From assembly GCA_944321895.1 (NCBI GenBank), contig CALUNA010000001.1, positions 62,001 to 126,000 on the forward strand: a stretch of 64,000 bases of DNA, in the 5' to 3' direction. Position 1 is the first letter of the stretch, and every line of letters starts with the position of its first letter. Shown here one piece after another: positions 24,819-34,697 of this stretch. The translations under genes and the position numbers were made by a program. The notes beneath the pieces were generated by a model. That model was not told the DNA's origin. It made no database searches and worked only from the letters and a program-made list of their open reading frames with translations. This stretch comes from an uncultured Bacteroidales bacterium (lineage in GTDB: Bacteria > Bacteroidota > Bacteroidia > Bacteroidales > Paludibacteraceae).

Positions 24819-27800
24819 ATGCTTACCATTTACCAGGCATCTGCCGGCTCCGGCAAAACCTATACGCTGGCAAAACGATATATCAGCCTGCTGCTGTCGC
24901 AACGGCAGCCGCACGCGCACAGAAGCATTCTGGCCGTAACATTCACGCACAAGGCTACGAATGAAATGAAAAGCCGCATCATCAGGGAACTGCATGCTCT
25001 GGGTGGCTGCTTGCCATCGGCATACAGGCAGGACCTGATGCGGGAAAACCGCTGCAGTGCGGATGAAATAAACCGGCGCGCCGGGGAGATATTGGTTGAT
25101 ATTCTGCAAGATTATTCCAGTTTTGCCATCAGTACCATCGACAGTTTTTTCCAACAGGTAGTCCGTTCATTCGCGCGTGAAATCGGTTTGCCCGGCTCGT
25201 ATAATGTTGCTCTGGATTCCAACGATTTGCTGGCGCAGGCCATCGACCAATTGTTTTTCGAACTGGGCGAAACACAAAACCAAACTTTGTTGCAATGGCT
25301 TACCTATTTTGCGGAGCACAATATCAACGAAGGAAAATCATGGAATCCGCAAAAAGCCATGGAGGACTTCGGTGCCGAAATTTTCAAGGAAAACTACCAA
25401 AACATTCTGGCCGCCGCAAACAAGCAATTGCACGAAAAAGCATTCCTGGCCAATTATCGGAAAACGTTGAAAAACATCAGGACAACCTTTGAACAAAGCG
25501 CCAGACAACTGGGTACAGAAGGTTTGCAGCTGATTCAGAAATACGGGCTGGAAACCTCATCCTTCAAGGGTGGAAGCACGACAAGCCCCATGAAACTGTT
25601 CGACAAGCTGGCGACCGGCGAGATAGACATGCCTGGGGACAAATTCGTGGCATGTGCCGACGATGTGGAATTATGTTACAAAGCCTCCGACCCGCCCGGC
25701 TTGCAAAATGCCATAGAAAACCTGCACGCCAACGGACTCAGCCGGTTGATGCATCAGGTTATAGAATTGTTCGGCAAGGATTATAAAAATTACTGTTCGG
25801 CAAAAGCCATTGCCGGCAACCTCGATGTGCTCGGCATTATGTCCGACTTGTCGGCTTACATACGCAAAGTGACCGAAGAACAGAACATTATGCCGCTGGC
25901 CGAAACGCCTATGTTGCTGCACGATATCATCGACGGCAGCGACACTCCGTTCATATACGAAAAAATCGGCGTCCGCATCCGGCACTACATGATTGACGAG
26001 TTTCAGGACACGAGTGCCATGCAATGGCAGAATTTCCGGCCGCTGATAGCCAACAGTGTTTCGGCGCACAATGAAAACCTGGTGGTCGGCGATGTCAAGC
26101 AGAGCATTTACCGCTGGCGGAACTCCGACTGGATCTTGCTGGACAACATTGTTCCGAACGACAAGGCACTGGAACCGCGGATAGAAGTCCTGGACACGAA
26201 CTGGCGCAGCAAGCGCGATATTGTGGAGTTCAACAACATGTTGTTCAGGCGGTTGCCGGAGATGTTGCAAAGCGAGTTTGATGAAAGTCATGCCCGCCGT
26301 CTGATGCATGCATACGAGAATCTTGTCCAGAAATCCCACCAGCAGGAAAATGGTTATGTGCAAGTCTGCTTCATTGACGAGAATGAAGATTCCGGTTGGA
26401 AGGAAACAGCCCTAAACAAACTGCTGGACCAAATCAGGAATGCGCAGGAACGCGGCATCGCATTGCACGAAATGGCTATTCTGGCACGTACGAAGGCAGA
26501 TGTACAGGTAATTACGCAATTTTTGATTATGCAAAAAGTCCCTGTCATTTCTTCCGAGGGTTTGTTGATGTCAAATGCGCCGGCCGTGCGTTTCCTGACG
26601 GGAATGTTGTATGTCCTGGCCGATCCGTCCGATGCCATACACCGCACCATTGTCAATTTTGAATACGCGCGCGGCACACGGAAATTGTCGTACAACGAAG
26701 CCATCCTCATGGCGACAACCACCGATGAACTGCTATTCAGCCAGGATGAACAAGAAAAAATAAAACAAATCAGCCATGCTCCCCTGTTTGACATTGTACA
26801 GCAGATAATTTCTGTTTTCAATGTCTATGAATGGGAAAACGCAGCCATTTTCGTACAGGCATTTGCGGATTACGTGTTCGACTACATAACCGGGCATTCA
26901 TCTGATTTACGGAATTTCATGGAATTCTGGGAGAAAAACATGCAAAAGGCCACCATTGTCATGCCGGATGTCAGGAATGCAATTCAGGTAATGACCGTCC
27001 ACAAGGCCAAAGGACTGGAGTTCAAATGTGTGTTTGTTCCTTTCTGCGAATGGAACATGGACAACCATAACCGCGACACGCTATGGTGCATACCCAATAT
27101 AGAGCCGTTCAACCGCCTCAGTCCCGTACCTGTGTCATATTCTTCAGGATTGCAGGACACTGTTTTTGCAACGGAATATCAGGAAGAACGCATGCAAAAC
27201 CATATTGACAGCCTGAATATCCTGTATGTTGCCTTCACGCGGCCCGAACAGGAATTGTACGCCTTTTGCCCGAAACCTTCAAAGACGGATGAGAATTTGG
27301 GAAATAAACAGATATCACATTTGCTATGGAAATGCCTGTCGGCTGACATAGACGAGCAGGGCGATTACCGGAAAGGCATCCAAAGCAGGTGCAAAGAAGA
27401 AAACAAAGACAGTATCCCGCTCACGAATGACAAGCTGTTGCAAGACCTGAACCGATACGGACATGACGGTATAAACAAAACTGTCAGATTGCGCGTGAAA
27501 TTGCCTGTCCGCACTTCCGATGAGGAATTGTCGGAAGAAAACCGGCTGGACTTGGGTATAGTCATGCATGAAATCCTGTGCAACATAAAACAGCAATCCG
27601 ACCAGGAAAAAGCAATTGAGGATATGGTGGATAGCGGACGTATCAGTCGGAACGAAGCCGGCCTCGTGCGCGCACAGCTGGACAAATTCTGGCAAATGGA
27701 AGGCACGGCCGAATGGTTCAGCGGCAAATACCAGGTGCTGACCGAAGCCGAGATCCTGACACCCGATGGTTCCGTTTACCGTCCCGACCGTTTGATGATC

Positions 27801-28013
27801 AATGGACAGGAGGCCGTCATTGTCGATTACAAATTCGGCGATGTCAAGAGGCCGGAACATGTCCGCCAGGTCAGGACCTACATGCGTCTGGTCGGACAAA
27901 TGGGTTATGCAGTGCGGGGATATCTGTATTATATCGAGCAAAACGAACGTATCGAAGTCAGCAAAAACACAGCCGGCGGTACACAGCAGAGTCTGTTCGG
28001 CAACAGCCAATAA
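24819..28013 (+). CDS. AddA/RecB-like ATP-dependent helicase-nuclease
   Basis: 1064 residues from MLTIYQASAGSGKTYTLAKR. A superfamily 1 helicase with motifs Ia (AVTFTHKATNEMKSRI), II (MIDEFQDTSAMQW), III (GDVKQSIYRWRNSD), IV (LDTNWRSK), V (MTVHKAKGLEFKCVF) and VI (ILYVAFTRPEQELY). It also has a C-terminal RecB-type nuclease domain: LGIVMHEILCNIK, PDRLMINGQEAVIVDYKFGD and VRQVRTYMRLVG, with the catalytic D-x-K (VDYKFG). Such proteins process DNA double-strand ends for RecA loading. In other Bacteroidota an AddB-type partner is often adjacent; none lies in this window, so the partner is elsewhere or absent. It is flanked by unrelated leftward genes and is apparently monocistronic. Confidence 0.9.
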   Translation: MLTIYQASAGSGKTYTLAKRYISLLLSQRQPHAHRSILAVTFTHKATNEMKSRIIRELHALGGCLPSAYRQDLMRENRCSADEINRRAGEILVDILQDYSSFAISTIDSFFQQVVRSFAREIGLPGSYNVALDSNDLLAQAIDQLFFELGETQNQTLLQWLTYFAEHNINEGKSWNPQKAMEDFGAEIFKENYQNILAAANKQLHEKAFLANYRKTLKNIRTTFEQSARQLGTEGLQLIQKYGLETSSFKGGSTTSPMKLFDKLATGEIDMPGDKFVACADDVELCYKASDPPGLQNAIENLHANGLSRLMHQVIELFGKDYKNYCSAKAIAGNLDVLGIMSDLSAYIRKVTEEQNIMPLAETPMLLHDIIDGSDTPFIYEKIGVRIRHYMIDEFQDTSAMQWQNFRPLIANSVSAHNENLVVGDVKQSIYRWRNSDWILLDNIVPNDKALEPRIEVLDTNWRSKRDIVEFNNMLFRRLPEMLQSEFDESHARRLMHAYENLVQKSHQQENGYVQVCFIDENEDSGWKETALNKLLDQIRNAQERGIALHEMAILARTKADVQVITQFLIMQKVPVISSEGLLMSNAPAVRFLTGMLYVLADPSDAIHRTIVNFEYARGTRKLSYNEAILMATTTDELLFSQDEQEKIKQISHAPLFDIVQQIISVFNVYEWENAAIFVQAFADYVFDYITGHSSDLRNFMEFWEKNMQKATIVMPDVRNAIQVMTVHKAKGLEFKCVFVPFCEWNMDNHNRDTLWCIPNIEPFNRLSPVPVSYSSGLQDTVFATEYQEERMQNHIDSLNILYVAFTRPEQELYAFCPKPSKTDENLGNKQISHLLWKCLSADIDEQGDYRKGIQSRCKEENKDSIPLTNDKLLQDLNRYGHDGINKTVRLRVKLPVRTSDEELSEENRLDLGIVMHEILCNIKQQSDQEKAIEDMVDSGRISRNEAGLVRAQLDKFWQMEGTAEWFSGKYQVLTEAEILTPDGSVYRPDRLMINGQEAVIVDYKFGDVKRPEHVRQVRTYMRLVGQMGYAVRGYLYYIEQNERIEVSKNTAGGTQQSLFGNSQ

Positions 28014-28066
28014 GTCTTTTCGGCAACACAAACGGACATGGCGGCCGTACAGCAATCTGTTCGGAA

Positions 28067-29023
28067 TCAGTTGAAATCAATGATATGATGGATGGAGATA
28101 ATGCCGACAATGTGTTCGGACTGCGCAGATTCGGTAACGGCCAGTGTCGTTATGTTGTTTACATCCATTACGGCCAGAGCTTCTGTCAGCATGGCTTCCT
28201 GGTCGATTTTCTTGAAACTGGTCGTCATGAAATCGGCCGCCTGCAGATGTTTGACATCATCATATTTCTGAATGGCGCGCCGGATGTCTCCATCGGTGAT
28301 AATTCCTACGGCATGTTCCTGCCGGTCAAAAACAAGTGTCGTTCCCAAACGTTTGTTGCTGACTTCGTAAATGATATCCTTGAAAGGCGTGTCTTCATAT
28401 ACTTTGGGCAAATCGGCAGTCATGCGGTGCTTTACACGATTCAGCAACTGCCTTCCCAATGCGCCGCCCGGATGATAGACCGCGAAATTCTCTGCCTTGA
28501 ATTGCCGTTTTTCCATCAGACATATTGTCAGTGCATCGCCCATGACTAATGCTGCGGTTGTTGAGGTGGTCGGTGCCAGGTTCAGCGGACAGGCTTCCTG
28601 CTCAACGCCCGTGTTGAGTACAAGGGACACTTCTTTGGCAAGGGGGGAAGATGTATTGCCGGTCATGGCAATCAGTGTACAGCCAATGTTTTTCAGCGGT
28701 GCAATCACGTTCAGTATTTCGGCTGTTGCTCCGCTGTTTGAGACCAGCATTACGATGTCCTGACGTGCAATCATGCCCAGGTCACCGTGCATGGCTTCGG
28801 CTGCATTTACGAAAATGGCCTGCGTTCCCGTTGAAGCCAGCGAAGATGCTATCTTATGGCCAATGATGCCTGTTTTTCCAATGCCCATGATTACCAGTTT
28901 GCCCTGGCAGGAAAATATCATTTCCACAGCACGGTCCATTTCATCACCGATGTGTTCGGCCACTTTTTCAAGTTCGGCTATTTCTGACTGGAATATTTCC
29001 TTACTTCGTTCCTTATATGTCAT
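28067..29023 (-). CDS. kdsD: Arabinose-5-phosphate isomerase (KdsD/KpsF/GutQ family)
   Basis: 318 residues. A sugar-isomerase (SIS) domain (about 35-170: KLVIMGIGKTGIIGHKIASS, VMLVSNSGATAEILN) is followed by two CBS domains (about 205-318: DLPKVYEDTPFKDIIYEVSN, AVGIITDGDIRRAI, IVGIISIHHII). The linker has the family motif VYHPGGALGRQLL. It converts ribulose-5-phosphate to arabinose-5-phosphate, the first step of Kdo synthesis for lipopolysaccharide. The start overlaps the stop of the KdsA-KdsC fusion by four bases, so steps one to three of Kdo synthesis are encoded in two coupled genes. The CBS pair may sense nucleotides. KdsD versus GutQ cannot be told from sequence, but the context favours KdsD. 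Confidence 0.92.
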   Translation of the reverse strand: MTYKERSKEIFQSEIAELEKVAEHIGDEMDRAVEMIFSCQGKLVIMGIGKTGIIGHKIASSLASTGTQAIFVNAAEAMHGDLGMIARQDIVMLVSNSGATAEILNVIAPLKNIGCTLIAMTGNTSSPLAKEVSLVLNTGVEQEACPLNLAPTTSTTAALVMGDALTICLMEKRQFKAENFAVYHPGGALGRQLLNRVKHRMTADLPKVYEDTPFKDIIYEVSNKRLGTTLVFDRQEHAVGIITDGDIRRAIQKYDDVKHLQAADFMTTSFKKIDQEAMLTEALAVMDVNNITTLAVTESAQSEHIVGIISIHHIIDFN

Positions 29024-30390
29024 ATTTTGCTTAATATCAGATCTGTAAACTCACGCACACAACCTTTTCCGCCTTGTTTGGACAAATGGATGATATGCGG
29101 GACGGATTTTACTGCAGCAACAGCGTCGGCCGGACATGCGGCTACGCCTACAGCCGAGAGCAATTCCAGGCAATTGACGTCATCGCCTATGTAGGCAACT
29201 TCCGATAACGTGATGTTTTCCTGTGCGCATATTTTTCGTACGGCTTCCAGCTTGCCTTCGTTCCGTTGTCCCTGTATCAAATAATCCAACTGCAGTTTTT
29301 GCGACCGTTTTTCAACCAGCTGTGTTTTTTCAGAAGTTATGATGCCTGTCTTTATGCCGTGTTTTTGCAATAATTGCATGCCCATGCCGTCGTGTGCGTT
29401 GAACTTTTTCAGTTCATCGCCGCTTTCGGCATAATACATGCCGGCATCGGTGAGCACACCGTCCACATCGGACAGGAAAATCCTGATATTGGAAAAACAA
29501 GGTTGTTCCGTTATGGGTGTTTTTACGGGTACGGGTATTGCATTGTCCAGCGGTTCAAGGTTTTTCTTGACCAGGTCATCAATGGCGATGGCCTGTGTGA
29601 GGATGTCCTTGACTTGCGACAAATACAACTGGTTGGCTGCATCCGAGATGGCGATTTCAGGGTTTGGGTGCACTTCCGCAAAGATGGCATCCACGCCGAC
29701 CGCGAGTGCGGCGCGCATCAGATAGGGTACCATGGCACGGTTTCCGCCTGTTGATGTGCCCTGTCCTCCGGGTTTCTGTACGGAATGCGTAGCATCGAAA
29801 ACGACCGGATAGCCCAGCCGGCGCATTTCAACCAGTCCTGTCATATCCACTACCAGGTTGTTATAACCGAAAGTGGTGCCTCGTTCGCATAGCAGGATGC
29901 GTTCATTGCCGGCGTTGCGCAGTTTGTCGATGACATTCCGCATGTCCCAGGGCGCCAGAAACTGTCCTTTTTTTACATTAACGGCTCTGCCTGTTTGGGC
30001 GGCAGCTACCAACAAGTCTGTTTGTCGGCACAGGAAAGCCGGAATTTGCAGGATATCGGCTACTTCTGCTACCGGTGCGCACTGCCATGTTTCATGAACA
30101 TCGGTCAGGATTGGCAGCTGGAATGTATCTTTGACTTCTTGCAGGATGGGCAAGCCGGCTTCCATGCCTGTACCGCGTGCATTCTTGGACGATGAGCGGT
30201 TGGCTTTGTCGAAAGATGCCTTGAATACGAGGTCTACCTGGAGGTTGGTACATATTTCTTTCAGTTTTGCGGCTGTCTCCATGACCATTTCGCGGTTTTC
30301 AATGGCGCACGGGCCAGCGAAGAAGACAAAACGCTTGTTGCCTCCGATGCGGATTTTTCCTTGAATATCGACAGTTTTTACCGGTTGCAT
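29020..30390 (-). CDS. kdsA-kdsC: Bifunctional Kdo-8-phosphate synthase / Kdo-8-phosphate phosphatase (KdsA-KdsC fusion)
   Basis: 456 residues in two parts. Residues 1-275 are KdsA: FFAGPCAIENRE, FDKANRSSSKNARGTGME, TDVHETWQ, CERGTTFGYNNLVVDM, FDATHSVQKPGG. Cys28, His202, Glu239 and Asp250 fit the metal site of the metal-dependent class II enzyme. Residues about 300-456 are a HAD phosphatase of the KdsC type: IFLSDVDGVLTDAGMYY (nucleophile Asp308, Asp310), GIITSEKTQLVEKR and AYIGDDVNCLELL. The joint protein would condense arabinose-5-phosphate with phosphoenolpyruvate and then remove the phosphate, giving Kdo. These are separate genes in most Gram-negative bacteria. The linker is about 25 residues (LEPLDNAIPVPVKTPITE). 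It overlaps kdsD by 4 bases and lies 13 bases after the GH16-like gene. Confidence 0.93.
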   Translation of the reverse strand: MQPVKTVDIQGKIRIGGNKRFVFFAGPCAIENREMVMETAAKLKEICTNLQVDLVFKASFDKANRSSSKNARGTGMEAGLPILQEVKDTFQLPILTDVHETWQCAPVAEVADILQIPAFLCRQTDLLVAAAQTGRAVNVKKGQFLAPWDMRNVIDKLRNAGNERILLCERGTTFGYNNLVVDMTGLVEMRRLGYPVVFDATHSVQKPGGQGTSTGGNRAMVPYLMRAALAVGVDAIFAEVHPNPEIAISDAANQLYLSQVKDILTQAIAIDDLVKKNLEPLDNAIPVPVKTPITEQPCFSNIRIFLSDVDGVLTDAGMYYAESGDELKKFNAHDGMGMQLLQKHGIKTGIITSEKTQLVEKRSQKLQLDYLIQGQRNEGKLEAVRKICAQENITLSEVAYIGDDVNCLELLSAVGVAACPADAVAAVKSVPHIIHLSKQGGKGCVREFTDLILSKI

Positions 30391-30403
30391 GGCGGTTTGT
30401 GGT

Positions 30404-31726
30404 TTATTGTTTAAGGGAGTATACTTTTATCCAGTCAACCTCCAGCACGCCGGCAGTACCTTTCTGTTTTTCGGAAATGAAGGAGTTGAGCACCAGATAC
30501 AGTTGTTCGTTCGGTACGTTGGCTGCAGTCCGGAATACTTCTACATTATTAATATACCAAACCAGTTCCTTGGGTGTCCAGAGCAGTGAATAGATATAGA
30601 ATTTTCCGGGGTTGATGCCCGTAATGACCGTCTGGTCGAACAGGCGGGCCGTGGCATTGCCTACGGTAATGTGTTTTCCATCAAAATGGAAAATATTGAC
30701 CAAAGGCAGTTTTTCATCGCCGCCCAGCCAGAAAGCATGGTGCAATTTACCTTTGCAGCGCAGTTTGGCGCGGAACAGTCCATAAGTCTGCCGGAATGTT
30801 TCGGCTGTCTGCATTACGTCTGATGTGTATTCAAAAGCTTGTTCTACAAATCCTTTCTTGATATCCCAGGCAGCTGCGGAAACATGTTCTTTTCTGGTTG
30901 CTATGATGAGGTGGTTGTTTGTTACGGAAACGTTGTTGCCTGCGTTGTTGGCCTGTTTTTCGTTGGTAAACGAATGGTTGCGGATGAGTTTGGGATTCTT
31001 ATAGTAGAATCCGAAGTTCCAGCGTGCCACAGGCAGGCTGTTTCCAGCAAAGATTTCTTCGAATGATTTCTTAAAATGCCTGAATTGCTCGAAACGTGCC
31101 GGATTGGTTTTGTTGTAGAATATGATATCCGGGTTTTTTTTCAGTTGCTGGTAGCGTGTGTCCATTTTGTACTCTTCGGTTGTTTCCCAGCGTTTCGGGT
31201 TTGCCCAGAAAGCATTGCGCTGCTCAAAATCGGGTGCGGAAACCAGTTCCTTGAGTTCCTGGTATTCTTTTTCGATGAACGAGTTATGATAGCGCATGTA
31301 GATTTTATAGGCTTCCGAATGTTCGTATTTGCGCATTTGTTGCAGCAGGTCGGATTCTTTTACGGCTTTCCTGTCGGAGATCAGGCTGTACTGGTCTGTT
31401 TTCTGGAATTCCAGAAAATTGGCCAGTTCACCGGACTGCAGGACTTCCAGGTAGAACCGGAATGATTTTTTTCCGATGATTTTGTTGTATTTGTTCAGAT
31501 TGCGGAATTCTTCCGTATCCTTGTATTTCCGGTTTTGGAGAGTTTTCTTTTTCTCCTGGAAACCCGGTGATTTTACAAGTTTTTTCAGGTCGTTGTATTC
31601 CGCCAGTTCAAGCGATTGTTCCACGACTTCGTATCTTTGCATGGTTTTATCCAGCAACGCTTCCTTTTTTTCGAGTTTGGATGTGTTTGTCAGGCCTCCG
31701 AACAGTTTTTTCCAGAATAGATTCAT
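30404..31726 (-). CDS. GH16-fold protein lacking catalytic residues, with N-terminal FF-like repeats
   Basis: 440 residues, no signal peptide. The N-terminal 220 residues are helical with two clear repeats, YNDLKKLVKSPGFQEKKK... (44-83) and YQELKELVSAPDFEQRNA... (155-195), spaced by a less regular third unit. The C-terminal 220 residues look like a GH16 concanavalin-type domain: TYGLFRAKLRCKGKLHHAFW, YIYSLLWTPKELVWYINNVE and LEVDWIKVYSLKQ at the end. The catalytic E-x-D-x-x-E motif is replaced by LVNIFHF (342-348), so hydrolase activity is unlikely. A sugar- or glycan-precursor-binding role in the cytosol is possible. It lies between a LOG protein and the Kdo genes, with gaps of 9 and 13 bases, so it may act in envelope synthesis. 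Function unknown. Confidence 0.7.
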   Translation of the reverse strand: MNLFWKKLFGGLTNTSKLEKKEALLDKTMQRYEVVEQSLELAEYNDLKKLVKSPGFQEKKKTLQNRKYKDTEEFRNLNKYNKIIGKKSFRFYLEVLQSGELANFLEFQKTDQYSLISDRKAVKESDLLQQMRKYEHSEAYKIYMRYHNSFIEKEYQELKELVSAPDFEQRNAFWANPKRWETTEEYKMDTRYQQLKKNPDIIFYNKTNPARFEQFRHFKKSFEEIFAGNSLPVARWNFGFYYKNPKLIRNHSFTNEKQANNAGNNVSVTNNHLIIATRKEHVSAAAWDIKKGFVEQAFEYTSDVMQTAETFRQTYGLFRAKLRCKGKLHHAFWLGGDEKLPLVNIFHFDGKHITVGNATARLFDQTVITGINPGKFYIYSLLWTPKELVWYINNVEVFRTAANVPNEQLYLVLNSFISEKQKGTAGVLEVDWIKVYSLKQ

Positions 31727-31735
31727 AAAATGATT

Positions 31736-32287
31736 TTATTTCGGGTTTATATTCAGTGATTTCAGAAATTCCGTACATGATTTCATATCGTTGAAAATCT
31801 GTGGCTTGTAGCTTTCTTCCTGTGGGATGAAGGCTTCTGCCCGCATGCGTCCGATTTGTTCCGACAGTTTGTCATAAAAATGGTTGTAGTTCAATATGAT
31901 CAGTGGTTTTTTATGTTCTCCTACGGTTCCGGATGCGACCACATCGAACAATTCGTCCAATGTTCCGTAGCTTCCCGGCAATACGACAAATACGTCCGCA
32001 AGTAATTTCATCAGGGCTTTCCGTTCGTTCATGGTGTCCACCACATGCAGTTCCGTGACGCAATCGGATTTCCGTCCGGCAGCCAGGATGCGTTTCGGCA
32101 CGACACCGACAACCGCACCGCCACATGCTGCAGCTCCTTCGGACACTTCGGACATCAAGCCGCCTGTTGCACCGCCAAACAGAAGAGTATGGCCGTTGCT
32201 GGCAATCCAGTGGCCCAAAGTACGGGCAAGTTCCTTGTATTGCACCGGAATGGAATTGTTGGCAGAACAGTAAACGCAGATTTTCAT
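31736..32287 (-). CDS. LOG-family protein (TIGR00730, Rossmann fold)
   Basis: 183 residues from MKICVYCSANNSIP; an upstream ATG at 32329 is not conserved. The family signatures are LLFGGATGGLMSEVSEGA and LPGSYGTLDELFDVV (the usual PGGxGTxxE, with Ser-Tyr in place of Gly-x), plus MNERKALM. LOG proteins are lysine-decarboxylase-like phosphoribohydrolases that release the base from nucleoside 5'-monophosphates; bacterial members are often misnamed lysine decarboxylases. Its gene lies between gyrB (60-base gap with a hairpin) and the GH16-like gene (9-base gap). The nucleotide substrate is not predictable from the sequence. Confidence 0.88.
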   Translation of the reverse strand: MKICVYCSANNSIPVQYKELARTLGHWIASNGHTLLFGGATGGLMSEVSEGAAACGGAVVGVVPKRILAAGRKSDCVTELHVVDTMNERKALMKLLADVFVVLPGSYGTLDELFDVVASGTVGEHKKPLIILNYNHFYDKLSEQIGRMRAEAFIPQEESYKPQIFNDMKSCTEFLKSLNINPK

Positions 32288-32304
32288 ATACAATATAAAC
32301 GATA

Positions 32305-32337
32305 AATCCGTCCGGCCGTTTCCGGTCATGACGGATT
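32305..32337 (-). promoter_or_regulatory. Hairpin between gyrB and the LOG gene
   Basis: AATCCGTC (32305-32312) pairs with GACGGATT (32330-32337), with CCGG pairs inside. There is no T run, so it may attenuate or process the message between gyrB and the four genes behind it rather than end it. Confidence 0.4.
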
Positions 32338-32347
32338 GGTTTTTGCA

Positions 32348-34312
<1,965 letters not shown>

Positions 34313-34338
34313 TTAAACAAATTGATTGTCAAAAACAA

Positions 34339-34347
34339 TGTGGATAA
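34339..34347 (-). promoter_or_regulatory. Perfect DnaA box in the gyrB leader
   Basis: TGTGGATAA on the plus strand is TTATCCACA leftward, a perfect match to the DnaA-binding consensus. It lies about 30 bases downstream of the expected gyrB start of transcription and 33 bases before the gyrB start codon. Confidence 0.5.
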
Positions 34348-34381
34348 ATGCCGCTAGTCGGCAACACTCGCATATGTCAAG

Positions 34382-34413
34382 CAAATGTAGTGAAAAATCG
34401 GCTATGGCACAAA
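34382..34413 (-). promoter_or_regulatory. gyrB promoter
   Basis: Leftward TACATTTG (34382-34389) fits TAnnTTTG, and TTTG (34410-34413) is spaced 20 bases upstream. This is one of the best promoter matches in the window. Confidence 0.65.
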
Positions 34414-34668
34414 TATCATGTAAATTATCTGATGCTGAATTTTTGTTAAAACACGGTTAGAGGGGCTGAAAAGCGGCCGCTTACAGTTGTTGGATGATGT
34501 GTGAAATTATATTAATTGTATTTTATGCCTTTGGAGAGCCTCAAAATGGCTCAAAAACCAGTTTTACCTGTTTGTCCGGCAAGGTAGGGGAGAAAATGCA
34601 AAAGACCAATGAATCGAAATATAAGTCAAAATCATTAAATGTATCCGATAAAACAAAATGATATACAC

Positions 34669-34676
34669 TATTTTTG
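34669..34676 (+). promoter_or_regulatory. -7 box for the CorC/HlyC-type gene
   Basis: TATTTTTG matches TAnnTTTG. The in-frame TTG at 34674 overlaps it, so the ATG at 34698 is preferred as start. Confidence 0.5.
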
Positions 34677-34697
34677 CATTTGACAATCCCACCATAT

